NCBI GenBank assembly: GCA_012513605.1
Contig: JAAZBV010000054.1
Coordinates: 1 to 38,070, forward strand
DNA length: 38,070 nucleotides
Direction: 5' to 3'
Source: Desulfatiglans sp.
Lineage (GTDB): Bacteria; Desulfobacterota; DSM-4660; Desulfatiglandales; HGW-15
Positions 5,470 to 15,031 of this stretch are shown one piece after another. The notes under the pieces are model-generated. The model searched no databases. It worked only from the letters and a program-made list of their open reading frames with translations, and was not told the origin of the DNA. Every line of letters starts with the position of its first letter. Positions within the stretch are counted from its first letter, which is position 1. The translations under genes and the position numbers were made by a program.

Positions 5470-8028
5470 TCATTCTATCTCCCATAGCATCTGCGTAACC
5501 CCTCCGGGCGGCTCAGGGATATTTGAGCCCAGTTCTTCCGCAATACCGCTTATCTTGTCTCCAATATTTGCATACCCTGAAGCATGGCCTTTTCTTGTGA
5601 TTATCTCTATGCCGGAAGGAATAGCGGGGCCTGTCATGCTTACATAAGTGTCCTCCAGTGTCTTTAGTTCAAAATCCTTCTCATCATCTTTAGCGTGGTT
5701 TAATACAGAGGTCCCATATGAATAATCAATGGCATAAATATAATTTTTCCCAATCGGGTTTGATGGGTCATCAAATAGAGGCTGGAATGATGTAAAATAA
5801 ATGACGCCTGCAAAAAGCCTGGGCTGTGAGAGTACATGCTCGCCTGTATGGTCGGCATTAAGATCATCTTTACATTCTCCCTGCCTGTCCATGATACGGT
5901 AGAAACCCTTAACCTTTTTTTCATTAAAAAGCTGCTTAAGTTCATTTCTGAGAGCCTCATCATCCTGTTTATCATTAATCGCCCCATCATTATCCGTGTC
6001 TGCATCAGCATCAAGTTCATTACATGTCAGATTTAAAAGTTCTGTCTCAAAAATAAGGGTATCTGTGTCAGCCACCGCATAAAACCGGTTTAAAATCATG
6101 GCATAACGTGGGTGGGTCCTGTCACCAGTGCCAAAATATAGGACAGGCATATTTGTCCATTCATTACCTGTGAGAGATACCTCAGGTGAATAGAATGTCT
6201 TTCTGCCCTGGTCCATATAATTAAGAGAAGGGGTATCAGGATCAGAGTCTGTAAAGGGATAGGCCAGCCCTGAACCAATGCCCGGAGCAAGGGATGAACC
6301 GGGGTTAGAGGTAAATATTCGCTTGATCTTCCACCTTGTTGAGAGTTCATTTTCATATGCGTTAATGGTATCTGCATCATAATCATATACTATCTTCCAT
6401 ATCTGGCCATATATATCAGCGGCATACATAAGCAGATATCTTTCTGAATATGGTATGACCGAGATATCTGCAGGAAAACACCATTTCATATTGTTATAGG
6501 TCTGGCTGATGCCTCTCTTTTTTTCAACACCTTCACCATATGTGGCGCTGAACAGGAGAGTGCCATCTTCAATATCAACTGCAAATATCCCCCTTCCCAT
6601 ATTATCAGCCCCAGGGTTAAACCTGTCATATCCACCTGTGCCGCCGGGTGCAGCATCATGCGCCTCGCCTGTGTCCCATTTACCATTGTAATTTGAATCC
6701 ATGAATGGTTCAGGAAATGTATCCTCAAGGGGATCATAGCCGCCAGCAAATACCATGATATCTTTAGTCACCCCTTCTGCAATTTTTATTGCGGTAAAAA
6801 ATGGTTTACTCCATGTATATCCAAGCTCACTGATATTTTTTGTAAGAGGGGTATTGATTTCTATAGGGCCGCCCGATATATGCCATTTAACAGACCATGT
6901 AAAAGGGTCAGGTGATGAGATGTTAAGCGCCCAGTAATTACGCCCCCCTTCCCGCTCGCCAAACACCAGGCTCTTTTTTTTATACCCGCTTTCATTGGTG
7001 GTAATATCCTGGAATAGAGCGGGTGACCCATCTACCATAAATGCATGAGAGGATGTATCAGCAACAGTCGAAAGCCTCGAAAGGAGATCCCTTGGTATAA
7101 AGGCAAATATTTCATCGCCCGGTGAATATGGCTTGCCATTAAAATAGATATCCGCATCAGTGAACACATGGAGCATCCCATCATTTGCACCGACCGCAAT
7201 ATACCTGTATTGCAGCTTTTTTGTTGCAGGGTCGTAATAGTCTATAAGCTTTGGTTCTGAATGGATGATATCACCAAGTATCCATTCCCTTTTTGCAACA
7301 GGAAAGCCGGGGATACCCGAACGCTCCTCACTTTCAGATGTGTATCCATAAACATAATTAATTATATTATACCTCTTTATATCCGTATCCACACCGAGAT
7401 CTGTATTGGTGACATCCTTAAATGGTATGAGAGAGCCATCAGGGGCCACGGTAAAGATATTCCTGAATGAGTAATATGCATCAAGATCAGGGTAGGCATA
7501 TGGTTCAGGTACAGAAGAAGCAAGTAGTTCTTCTGCCCCGCCCTTTTCAATACTCCCTCCATCCGGTGCATTAGACCAGAAGGAAATAGAGGTATTGAGA
7601 AATGAGCCGTCACAGTCAACCGCAATATCACCATCCTTATCCACTACCACCCATTCAGGCTCATCCATGCCGGTGCAGTCGTTCCTCTCAACATATGATA
7701 ACCCGTATTTCTTAAGATTGCCTCGCCAGCCACCCTTTTCTACCGGCTCGAAAAAGACCATATATATCTTATCCCCGCTCTGGGTCTGATTATCATTATC
7801 GTGTGTAATCACAGGGGCAGCATAGGATATCCCCTTTTTATACTGCTCTTTAAATGAGTCGCTTAGCGGCAGATCATAAGTAAATGCCTGTATATCACCC
7901 CTGAAGTCATAGAAAGAAATTTGTTTCTCTGGTTCCTGAGCCAATGAAAATGTGAGGAGGTTTAAGAGATATAAAACAGGCGCTAATATAATGATCACTT
8001 TTGATCTGAACTCTTTTTGTTTCATCAT
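5470..8028 (-). CDS. pilY1: PilY1-type pilus tip/retraction protein, short form
   Basis: The protein has 852 residues with an N-terminal signal segment (to about residue 30). Its core is the PilY1 beta-propeller: GANDGMLHVF, DEIFAFIPRDLL, KKSLVFGEREGGRNYWALNI and VLYFGTGDRTHP are family signatures. Around residues 670-685, DADTDNDGAIND is an EF-hand-like calcium loop of the kind that controls pilus retraction in Pseudomonas PilY1. Well-studied PilY1 proteins exceed 1,000 residues and carry an N-terminal von Willebrand A domain; no MIDAS motif is visible here, so this is the short type. GAGGT precedes two adjacent ATG codons. It is the last gene of set B, 27 bp after pilX. Confidence 0.88.
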   Translation of the reverse strand: MMKQKEFRSKVIIILAPVLYLLNLLTFSLAQEPEKQISFYDFRGDIQAFTYDLPLSDSFKEQYKKGISYAAPVITHDNDNQTQSGDKIYMVFFEPVEKGGWRGNLKKYGLSYVERNDCTGMDEPEWVVVDKDGDIAVDCDGSFLNTSISFWSNAPDGGSIEKGGAEELLASSVPEPYAYPDLDAYYSFRNIFTVAPDGSLIPFKDVTNTDLGVDTDIKRYNIINYVYGYTSESEERSGIPGFPVAKREWILGDIIHSEPKLIDYYDPATKKLQYRYIAVGANDGMLHVFTDADIYFNGKPYSPGDEIFAFIPRDLLSRLSTVADTSSHAFMVDGSPALFQDITTNESGYKKKSLVFGEREGGRNYWALNISSPDPFTWSVKWHISGGPIEINTPLTKNISELGYTWSKPFFTAIKIAEGVTKDIMVFAGGYDPLEDTFPEPFMDSNYNGKWDTGEAHDAAPGGTGGYDRFNPGADNMGRGIFAVDIEDGTLLFSATYGEGVEKKRGISQTYNNMKWCFPADISVIPYSERYLLMYAADIYGQIWKIVYDYDADTINAYENELSTRWKIKRIFTSNPGSSLAPGIGSGLAYPFTDSDPDTPSLNYMDQGRKTFYSPEVSLTGNEWTNMPVLYFGTGDRTHPRYAMILNRFYAVADTDTLIFETELLNLTCNELDADADTDNDGAINDKQDDEALRNELKQLFNEKKVKGFYRIMDRQGECKDDLNADHTGEHVLSQPRLFAGVIYFTSFQPLFDDPSNPIGKNYIYAIDYSYGTSVLNHAKDDEKDFELKTLEDTYVSMTGPAIPSGIEIITRKGHASGYANIGDKISGIAEELGSNIPEPPGGVTQMLWEIE

Positions 8029-8055
8029 TTACCTCTAATTTTTTTGGATCACCTG

Positions 8056-8499
8056 TTACTCCATTCTGGGGCCAACGATATAATATCTTGCCATTACCTT
8101 GACATCGTTGCTTGCATTTTTACCACTTTTGGTCACCACTTCATAATCATGCCTGGAAAAGTGCAGGGCAGAATAGCCCTTTGGCGGAGAAAAATGGCCT
8201 TTATATGTTACGGTGTAGTCACATGAATTCCCCGGCACAACCTCGTAAGTATTATCGGCAACAACAAGACCAGGGCTGTCTGAAGCAACCACTGGATATT
8301 CACCACAGCCTATCCTTATAGCCTCAATATTCTGCCCTGCCTCTGCTACATAAAAATCCTGTTTGTGAGGAATTAGGTTGCGTGCTGCAATAACATCGGT
8401 ATTTGAGGTCCTGCTTGCTGATATGCCTATGAGCATGAGGATTACCAGGATCATCAGGGCAATCACAGTAATATTACCGGTTTCTGTCATGTTATTCAC
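8056..8499 (-). CDS. PilX-like minor pilin (set B), GTG start
   Basis: The 147-residue protein has a very short leader, then TGNITVIALMILVILMLIGI, the PilX-type hydrophobic helix, and KQDFYVAEAGQNIEAIRIG, equivalent to the YTADSAWREAIQWL segment of set A. The start is GTG at 8499 because AGGAGGAG lies 3-4 nt upstream; an in-frame ATG at 8490 would be about 12 nt from it. The gene sits 21 bp after pilV and 27 bp before pilY1, the usual pilX-pilY1 order. Two cysteines (GCGEY and NSCDY) could form a disulfide. Confidence 0.83.
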   Translation of the reverse strand: MNNMTETGNITVIALMILVILMLIGISASRTSNTDVIAARNLIPHKQDFYVAEAGQNIEAIRIGCGEYPVVASDSPGLVVADNTYEVVPGNSCDYTVTYKGHFSPPKGYSALHFSRHDYEVVTKSGKNASNDVKVMARYYIVGPRME

Positions 8500-8520
8500 T
8501 GTCTCCTCCTGGATAATACC

Positions 8521-8979
8521 TCATTTTCTTTTAACTGACGTCAATGATACCTGATGCCTCTCTTTGTCCCATAAAACAATTACTGTAACAGTTTTATTAT
8601 CATCAATTGGGGTATCATCTGCTATATTCCAGACCCGTCTGAAATGGCCTGCATTCAGTTTTCCTGTTTCATCAATAAGGGCCTCCTGTTTATCCACCTG
8701 CCCCTTGGCAACCTCTATCAGGTTATCATTATTTTCATAAACAGAATCCTCAAGCGCTGGATCAGAATAATCAAGCCCCATAAGCTCTTCCATCTTATCC
8801 TCTGCAAGGGCAAGGGCGCATGTGATATTGTCACTCAGGCTGTTACCCCTTATTGCATTCATCTGCATGGATGCAATCCCTAAAAGGCCAATGGCAAGGA
8901 TGGTTATTGCTATCATCACCTCAATAACAGTAAAGCCTCCCTGGCAAAACCTGTTAAACCCTTTTTGTCTGATACACAT
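8521..8979 (-). CDS. PilV-like minor pilin (set B)
   Basis: The 152-residue protein shows the prepilin signal QGGFTVIEVMIAITILAIGL with Gly/Phe cleavage and Glu5, then SMQMNAIRGNSLS, nearly the same as set A PilV. EDKMEELMGLDYSDPAL is typical of the PilV family. AGGGAG precedes the ATG. It follows pilW by 35 bp and precedes pilX by 21 bp. Confidence 0.86.
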   Translation of the reverse strand: MCIRQKGFNRFCQGGFTVIEVMIAITILAIGLLGIASMQMNAIRGNSLSDNITCALALAEDKMEELMGLDYSDPALEDSVYENNDNLIEVAKGQVDKQEALIDETGKLNAGHFRRVWNIADDTPIDDNKTVTVIVLWDKERHQVSLTSVKRK

Positions 8980-9014
8980 TTTGACTCCCTGACCACTGTG
9001 AATAAAAAAAGAGA

Positions 9015-10037
9015 TTATCTGCCACTCATATTTCTTGTCTTTATTGTTGATGAAAGCATCCTTCTCATATAACTGTCAGCAGGCCTATAAATGCCGGCTT
9101 CTCCCATGTCATATGTGCCAGGATCAGTATATCCCTTTACAGTGGTTTCTGATCTTGCAATAAGGTATGCCTTTATTGCCCGGACAAAGGGGATATTTTT
9201 ACTCTCATCAAGGTTATCAATAATTGAACCATCTCCCAGGATTAACTCAAATTGCAGGTTATCCATATCTTCGGCTATAACAGAAAAACTGTTATCCGTG
9301 CCTATATTTCTTCTGCTGAGACAGGGGTGTTCCGGATCTGAGTTATCTATAAGATACATGATCACATCAAGTTTATGAATGCTGTCACCTGCCCCGTATG
9401 TTTCAACCAGGCCTGAATTGAAGATAAAGCCATTATCAGCGCCCACCTCAAAAACCTCAGCCCGCCTCAAGTCTTCCTTAACAAGAATAGCGTATTTTGA
9501 ATGGCCTGCTCCAGTGTAATACTTGAGATCAATATCTCCATCCCCATCAAGGTCCCTTGCATCTTTTACCTTCCCGTTCTTGACCCAGCTCGCAAGTATA
9601 AGACTGGCAGATGCAGGATCACCGGGATTACCCTTCTCACCTGCCTCAAGCCTCCTGTATTTATCACTGGCCCTGACTATTACAAGGATATCTGTCCCCT
9701 CTTTGACATCAGGTATCCCCTTTGCGTTATTAATAAGATAAATGAGAGGCATGATCGCAACATCAGGGGTAACAGGGTTATCATCCCAGTCGGACGAGTA
9801 TTCCGCATCAACAAAACTGGTATAGTAACCTGCCATCTGTATGTCACGGGTGATCATATAAAGGGCTGCCCGAAGATTCTGCTGTGCCATGGAAACCTGG
9901 CCCTGCAACAGATATGAGTCCTGCTGGGATTTAAAGGTGCTAAAAATAACAGCAAGGATAATAATCCCGAGCCCTATGGCTATTAAAAGTTCAATAAGCG
10001 AAAAGCCTGACTCTCTTTTTACTGTATCAGCCTTCAT
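9015..10037 (-). CDS. PilW-like minor pilin (set B), first gene of the operon
   Basis: The protein has 340 residues with a prepilin motif ESGFSLIELLIAIGLGIIIL and the PilW signature QQNLRAALYMITRDIQMAGY. A later DLDGDGDIDLKYY looks like a calcium-binding loop in the globular head. The start chosen is ATG at 10037, with AAGG eight bases upstream; the open frame extends to a TTG at 10070 that has no ribosome site. It is the first gene of pilW-pilV-pilX-pilY1 (set B), served by the sigma-54 promoter at 10116-10130. It is about 120 residues longer than set A PilW. Confidence 0.87.
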   Translation of the reverse strand: MKADTVKRESGFSLIELLIAIGLGIIILAVIFSTFKSQQDSYLLQGQVSMAQQNLRAALYMITRDIQMAGYYTSFVDAEYSSDWDDNPVTPDVAIMPLIYLINNAKGIPDVKEGTDILVIVRASDKYRRLEAGEKGNPGDPASASLILASWVKNGKVKDARDLDGDGDIDLKYYTGAGHSKYAILVKEDLRRAEVFEVGADNGFIFNSGLVETYGAGDSIHKLDVIMYLIDNSDPEHPCLSRRNIGTDNSFSVIAEDMDNLQFELILGDGSIIDNLDESKNIPFVRAIKAYLIARSETTVKGYTDPGTYDMGEAGIYRPADSYMRRMLSSTIKTRNMSGR

Positions 10038-10404
10038 ATTGGTTGCCTTAAATCGGTTTTTTTGATTCAATCTGTAAAAATGGTTTTATAAAACAGGTAA
10101 GTCGCAGATAATCAAGCAAGAATAATGCCATAATAATGACAAATTAATAAAAATAAGCCAGGGCTATTATATTGATTTATCACAATATTTTCCATTACCA
10201 ATTGAGAAGCCCTGTTTTTAAGGGCAAGAACAATGTTTCATTAATTATCGTTTGTAAATCTTTTTTACAGTATTATTTTTCCTATGATTGCAGGATTGAA
10301 TAAAAAACCATTGCAATACCTTCGCTTAAAATATAGACTCCCTGAAAATAATAATTAGTCTTCTATTATTAAATTGGCATTATTAATTTATCTTTTCTTA
10401 AACT
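10038..10404. other. Divergent intergenic region between pilW (set B) and the pilB-like gene
   Basis: This 367-bp AT-rich stretch has no gene. It contains the minus-strand sigma-54 promoter at 10116-10130. No convincing promoter was recognised for the plus-strand ATPase gene, whose ATG also lacks a clear ribosome site. Confidence 0.6.
10116..10130 (-). promoter_or_regulatory. Sigma-54 (-24/-12) promoter for minor pilin operon B
   Basis: On the minus strand the site reads TGGCAT, TATTC, TTGC followed by T, with GG-N10-GC and one mismatch to the RpoN consensus. The predicted start near 10104 gives a leader of about 67 nt to the pilW ATG at 10037, nearly the same layout as operon A. Confidence 0.8.
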
Positions 10405-12228
10405 ATGAATTGTAAAATAAATAACAGCTTCAGTGATGATAATATCTGTCAGATCCTGCTTACCACAGGCTTTTTAACTAAAGAGCAGAGCAAACAGATA
10501 CTTGTCAAAAAAAACCAGATAAAATCCAAACTTGAACAGATCAGGACATTGAGGAATGCAGCCTCCGGTTCAAAGTTGAAAGCAACAAACCCTATCAATA
10601 TTGTCGACATTATCACATCACTTGAGCTTGAGAGGTATGATGACAAGACAAAGGTTCTTGATGAAGAGACTATCTTTCAGGTACTGGCAAAGGTCTGGAA
10701 GGTCCCCTATAAAAAGATCGACCCCTTAAAACTTGACCTCAACCTTATAACCAAGACCCTTCCCCACACCTTTGCCATGAAACATCTTGTTATCCCCATT
10801 GAGATAAAGGATGACCAGATAACCATCGCAACGCCATACCCTTTTAACATGGAAGCAATGAACGATATCTCACAGGTAACACATATGAAGGTAAGGCCTG
10901 TGATGAGCACAAAAACTGATATTATTAAACTCATCGGCGAATTTTATGGATTTAAGCGCTCTATATCTGCGGCTGAAAACCAGTTCTCAGGCCCTTCAAT
11001 TGATCTTGGTAACCTTGAGCAGTTTGTAAGACTGAGGTCATCTGAGGAGCTCCTTTCAGATGACCAGCATATAGTAAATGCAGTGGATCACCTGTTCAGT
11101 TACGCGTTTGATCAGAGGGCGAGTGATATCCATATTGAGCCTAAACGTAACAAGAGCATAGTAAGGCTGCGTATTGACGGGGCGCTTCACACAGTCTATG
11201 AACTTCCTAAAAATGTCCATCCTGCAATAACAAGTCGTATTAAAACCATTGCAAGGCTTGACATGGCGGAAAAAAGACGCCCACAGGATGGCCGTATTAA
11301 ACTTGAGAGAGCGGGGGTAGAGTCTGAAATAAGGGTATCTTCAATCCCTGTGGCATTTGGCGAAAAGATGGTAATGAGGGTGCTTGACCCTGATATACTA
11401 CTTCAGGACCTTGAAAAACTCGGTTTCACTGCAATGGATCTTATAAGGTATCAGCAGTTTATCAATCTTCCCCACGGTATTATTCTTGTGTGCGGCCCTA
11501 CAGGAAGCGGTAAATCAACAACCCTGTATTCTACCCTGAGATATCTTTCTTCACCTGACATCAATATCACTACCGTGGAAGACCCTATTGAAATGGTCCA
11601 TGAAGATTTTAACCAGATAGCTGTCCAGCCGTCAGTGGGGGTTACCTTTGCCTCTATCTTACGAAACATACTGCGACAGGACCCGGATATAATAATGATC
11701 GGTGAAATGAGGGACCTTGAAACCGCTCAAAATGCCATCCAGGCATCACTTACAGGTCATCTGGTTCTTTCCACACTTCACACTAACGATGCCCCCTCAT
11801 CCATAACACGTATGCTTGACCTGGGTATCCCGGCATTCCTTATGAAGGCCACCCTGGCCGGTATTGTTGCCCAGAGACTCGTAAAAAAGATATGTCCCTA
11901 TTGCAAGGAGACCTTTGAGATGAAGGCAGATGAACTTCGCTCTTTGGGCCTTGAAATAGAGCATGATGGCATCATACAGCTCAGCAGGGGAAAGGGATGC
12001 AACCGGTGCAGGAATACAGGTTATCTTGGCCGTTGCGCTATCCATGAGGTGCTCCCTGTAACCGAAGGTATACAGAACCTGATCACCGCTGAGACCGATA
12101 TAGCAAAGATGCGGGATCTGGCAAGAAAAGAGGGCATGGTTACCCTCAGAGAAAACGCGATAAAAAAACTGTTTGATGGTACAACAACATATGAAGAGGT
12201 CCTGAGGGTAACCTGGGAGCAGATATAA
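10405..12228 (+). CDS. pilB: PilB/GspE-type pilus extension ATPase
   Basis: The 607-residue protein is a hexameric secretion ATPase. An N-terminal MshEN/GspE-N-like region (to about residue 190) is followed by the catalytic half. This has an arginine-rich segment (SDIHIEPK), Walker A GPTGSGKST at 364-372, the Asp box TVEDPIEM, Walker B DPDIIMIGE from residue 426 and the His box GHLVLSTLHTND. The zinc-binding cysteine pairs are CPYC (497-500) and CNRC (532-535). It would drive pilin polymerisation at the inner membrane. Position beside the minor pilins supports PilB over GspE, although the families are hard to separate by eye. No PilC, PilD, PilT or major pilin gene is in the window. recN follows after 13 bp. 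Confidence 0.85.
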   Translation: MNCKINNSFSDDNICQILLTTGFLTKEQSKQILVKKNQIKSKLEQIRTLRNAASGSKLKATNPINIVDIITSLELERYDDKTKVLDEETIFQVLAKVWKVPYKKIDPLKLDLNLITKTLPHTFAMKHLVIPIEIKDDQITIATPYPFNMEAMNDISQVTHMKVRPVMSTKTDIIKLIGEFYGFKRSISAAENQFSGPSIDLGNLEQFVRLRSSEELLSDDQHIVNAVDHLFSYAFDQRASDIHIEPKRNKSIVRLRIDGALHTVYELPKNVHPAITSRIKTIARLDMAEKRRPQDGRIKLERAGVESEIRVSSIPVAFGEKMVMRVLDPDILLQDLEKLGFTAMDLIRYQQFINLPHGIILVCGPTGSGKSTTLYSTLRYLSSPDINITTVEDPIEMVHEDFNQIAVQPSVGVTFASILRNILRQDPDIIMIGEMRDLETAQNAIQASLTGHLVLSTLHTNDAPSSITRMLDLGIPAFLMKATLAGIVAQRLVKKICPYCKETFEMKADELRSLGLEIEHDGIIQLSRGKGCNRCRNTGYLGRCAIHEVLPVTEGIQNLITAETDIAKMRDLARKEGMVTLRENAIKKLFDGTTTYEEVLRVTWEQI

Positions 12229-12241
12229 CAGGCCGCACTAT

Positions 12242-13936
12242 ATGCTATCTCACCTTATCATCTCTGATTTTGCCATAATAAGTCATCTTGAAATAGAATT
12301 CAGGGCAGGGCTCAATATCCTTTCAGGTGAAACAGGCGCCGGAAAATCAATAATAATTAATGCAGTAAATCTTATCCTGGGCGGAAGGGCATCATCTGAC
12401 CTCATAAGAAGCGGGGCCTCTGAGGCAAGGGTTGAGGCGCTTTTTTACCAGCCTGAAAATGCCAGTCTTTCAAGGTTCATGTCAGAGAACAGCATTCCAT
12501 TTAATGGTGAAATCATTATCAAGCGGACAATATCCAAGGAAGGTAAAAACAGGATAACAGTCAATAACAGTATAACAACCCTTCAAACCCTGTCGTCCAT
12601 AGGCATGATGATAATAAGCATATCCGGTCAGCATGAACACCAGGTGCTGCTAAGGCCTGACAATCACCTCTTCCTCCTTGATGATCTTGGTAACCTGAGT
12701 GACAGGAGATACAGCCTTACTGAGTTATTTCTCAGTTATGAATCTTACCTGAAAAGGGTAAGGCAGCTTGAATCAGAGATAAAAACCCAGCGGGAAAAAA
12801 TGGAGCTCTCATCATTTCAGGTAAATGAAATCGACAGTGCAGGTATCAGGGATAATGAAGACAGGGAGCTGGAAGAAGAAAAAAAAAGGCTCAGGAATGC
12901 TGAACAGATCAGGGAGGTAATGACCGGATCATATTACAGGATATATGAAAAAGAAGGATCTATCCTCTCAGAGATATCCTTGTGTCTTAAAGATATGAGA
13001 ACTGGTTCCGGCTATGACAACAGGCTCTCTGATCTTGTTAATGCCCTTGAATCGATAAAGGCTGAACTTGAAGATGTATCTTTCAGGCTCGGAGACCTTA
13101 AAGATGGTCTTCATGCAGACCCTGAAAGACTTGAACAGGTGGAGGAGAGGCTTCAGCTTTTAAACGGGCTTAAACGAAAGTATGGCAGGGAACTAACGGA
13201 TGTAATTACTTACAGGGACAGGCTTATCCGGCAGATAAACGATACAGACCGGCTGGAAAAGGAGCTTGAAGAGAACGAAAAACATCTTGAGGCAGTAATA
13301 GAAAGCCTGCTGATAGAGGCTGATAACCTCTCAAAGGATAGAAAAAAGATTGCAGTGGAGATGGAAAAGGCAATCGAGCTAGAACTTGGCCTGCTTGAGA
13401 TGGCAGGTACGAGGTTTAAGGTTAAATTTAATGATGTCCTTACCGCTTGCGGAAATAACCAATCATCATTATTGAACATGATAGGACCTGAAGGTTATGA
13501 CAGGGCAGAATTCATGATCTCCACCAATGTGGGAGAGGATCTTAAACCCCTCTCAAAAATAGCATCAGGCGGAGAGCTGTCAAGGATCATGCTTGCAATG
13601 AAAACCATACTTGCACGAAAGACCTCTGTAGAGACAATCATATTTGATGAGGTTGATGCCGGGATAGCAGGGGCTACAGCAGAAAAGGTCGGGGAAAAGA
13701 TAAATGAGCTGTCTCAGTTTCATCAGATAATCTGCATAACACACCTCCCACAGATAGCGAGCAAGGGGAACAACCATTTTCTCGTTAAAAAAGGGATCAA
13801 AGAGGGGCGGACACAGACCCTTATTTCAGAACTTAACCATGATGAAAGGATACATGAAATAGCAAGGCTTATGGGAGGTAGGAAGGTCACGGATCAGGCC
13901 ATAGCCCATGCAAAAGAGATCCTATCCATGACCTGA
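12242..13936 (+). CDS. recN: DNA repair protein RecN
   Basis: This 564-residue SMC-like ATPase begins LIISDFAIISHLEIEF and has Walker A GETGAGKS at residues 29-36. A long coiled-coil centre (about 150-380) is followed by the ABC signature in LSKIASGGELSRIMLA and Walker B IIFDEVDAGIAG (D469, E470). ICITHLPQIAS is the conserved H-loop region. RecN acts in double-strand break repair, helping RecA-dependent recombination. Length and motifs are complete. It starts 13 bp after the pilB-like gene and is probably co-transcribed. It converges on the lipoprotein gene at 13956 with a 19-bp gap and no evident terminator hairpin. Confidence 0.95.
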   Translation: MLSHLIISDFAIISHLEIEFRAGLNILSGETGAGKSIIINAVNLILGGRASSDLIRSGASEARVEALFYQPENASLSRFMSENSIPFNGEIIIKRTISKEGKNRITVNNSITTLQTLSSIGMMIISISGQHEHQVLLRPDNHLFLLDDLGNLSDRRYSLTELFLSYESYLKRVRQLESEIKTQREKMELSSFQVNEIDSAGIRDNEDRELEEEKKRLRNAEQIREVMTGSYYRIYEKEGSILSEISLCLKDMRTGSGYDNRLSDLVNALESIKAELEDVSFRLGDLKDGLHADPERLEQVEERLQLLNGLKRKYGRELTDVITYRDRLIRQINDTDRLEKELEENEKHLEAVIESLLIEADNLSKDRKKIAVEMEKAIELELGLLEMAGTRFKVKFNDVLTACGNNQSSLLNMIGPEGYDRAEFMISTNVGEDLKPLSKIASGGELSRIMLAMKTILARKTSVETIIFDEVDAGIAGATAEKVGEKINELSQFHQIICITHLPQIASKGNNHFLVKKGIKEGRTQTLISELNHDERIHEIARLMGGRKVTDQAIAHAKEILSMT

Positions 13937-13955
13937 TACCTGCTCCAGATGCTTA

Positions 13956-14897
13956 TTATTTCACCGGTTGTTTTACCCTGATAAAAGATATTTCACTTTG
14001 GCCTGCGTCAATATTCAGGACTGCACTTCCTTCAGTCACTGACCTGATACCAATTTCACCTGTTTTTTCACCCAAAAGGAAATACTGACCACCAGCGCCG
14101 GACTTGGCAGGCTCCCCCTTTTTAAACAGCTCAAAAACAGTATTTTCATTAATGCCTATATCTCTTCCTGACCTGATTACATAGTTGTCTCCTTCAACAA
14201 CCGGCTCGCTCTGCCATGGAATTTTCCTGAGTCTTTTAATTGCACTGGAACAGAGCTTCTTTGTCATGTCCAAAATATTTTTCTGTAAAAGGTTACTGTC
14301 AGGTAACCATTTATCGTTTTCATCTGTATTTAATAACCCCGATTTAAAACCTATGGTTTCATCCTCAAAAACAACCAGCGTGCCATTCACCGTGTCCACC
14401 GCGTTTAAGCTTACCGAAAGTGTAATCTTATGGGTATCCTTTCTATAGGGCCATATGCCTTTTCTTGCCTTTGTAACCTCAACCGGCTGGATAATACATG
14501 CAAGAAGGATATTGATCCCGGAAGCCCCTGATTTTTTCACATAGGCAGGATTTAGTATTGCCCCATATGGTTTAGTAAGAAATGCCTGATCTTGATCTTC
14601 ATATTTTTGAAGGGTGCTTACAACAAGGTACCCATCTTTTGAGATATATGAAACGCAGGCCTGCATGATTTGATCAGTCTGCAATTTATCTATCCCTGAA
14701 TTATTAATAACCGGGGTTATAAGTATCTTCTTCTTTAATACCGGTTTGGCATCAGGGGTAACCAATCTTTTTAATGATTTGGCTGTTTCACCGCCAACAT
14801 AGTAAACATCCCTGGCAGCGCCACCGCAGCCGGATGTAAAGGCCAGAAGTACCGGAATGGAAAGAATTAATATAACCCTGAGAATACCTGCCTTCAT
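13956..14897 (-). CDS. FlgT/CsgG-like outer-membrane lipoprotein
   Basis: The 313-residue protein has a signal peptide ending in AFTSGC, with Cys24 as the likely lipidated residue, although the lipobox is not ideal. The middle (KKILITPVINNSGIDKLQTDQI and later VVSTLQKYEDQDQ) resembles the CsgG/TolB-N-like domain of FlgT. The C-terminal part (NYVIRSGRDIGINENTVFELFKKG) resembles the FlgT C-terminal domain. FlgT belongs to flagellar rings in Vibrio, but no flagellar gene is visible here, so a role in pilus or envelope assembly is equally possible. GGAGGT precedes the ATG at proper spacing. Confidence 0.6.
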   Translation of the reverse strand: MKAGILRVILILSIPVLLAFTSGCGGAARDVYYVGGETAKSLKRLVTPDAKPVLKKKILITPVINNSGIDKLQTDQIMQACVSYISKDGYLVVSTLQKYEDQDQAFLTKPYGAILNPAYVKKSGASGINILLACIIQPVEVTKARKGIWPYRKDTHKITLSVSLNAVDTVNGTLVVFEDETIGFKSGLLNTDENDKWLPDSNLLQKNILDMTKKLCSSAIKRLRKIPWQSEPVVEGDNYVIRSGRDIGINENTVFELFKKGEPAKSGAGGQYFLLGEKTGEIGIRSVTEGSAVLNIDAGQSEISFIRVKQPVK

Positions 14898-15031
14898 GTG
14901 TGATAACCTCCATACTTAATTCAAGTGTAGATCAAATAAAACATTACCGGCTAATCGCTTCACAGGCACCTAATACAACCGGCAGTAAGTCTGCTATAAA
15001 TCTAGCTTCTCTGTGATTAACAGTTTAAATA

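Noticed and set aside
13937-13955. Bidirectional terminator between recN and the lipoprotein gene
   Set aside because: The 19-bp gap contains no inverted repeat or T run.
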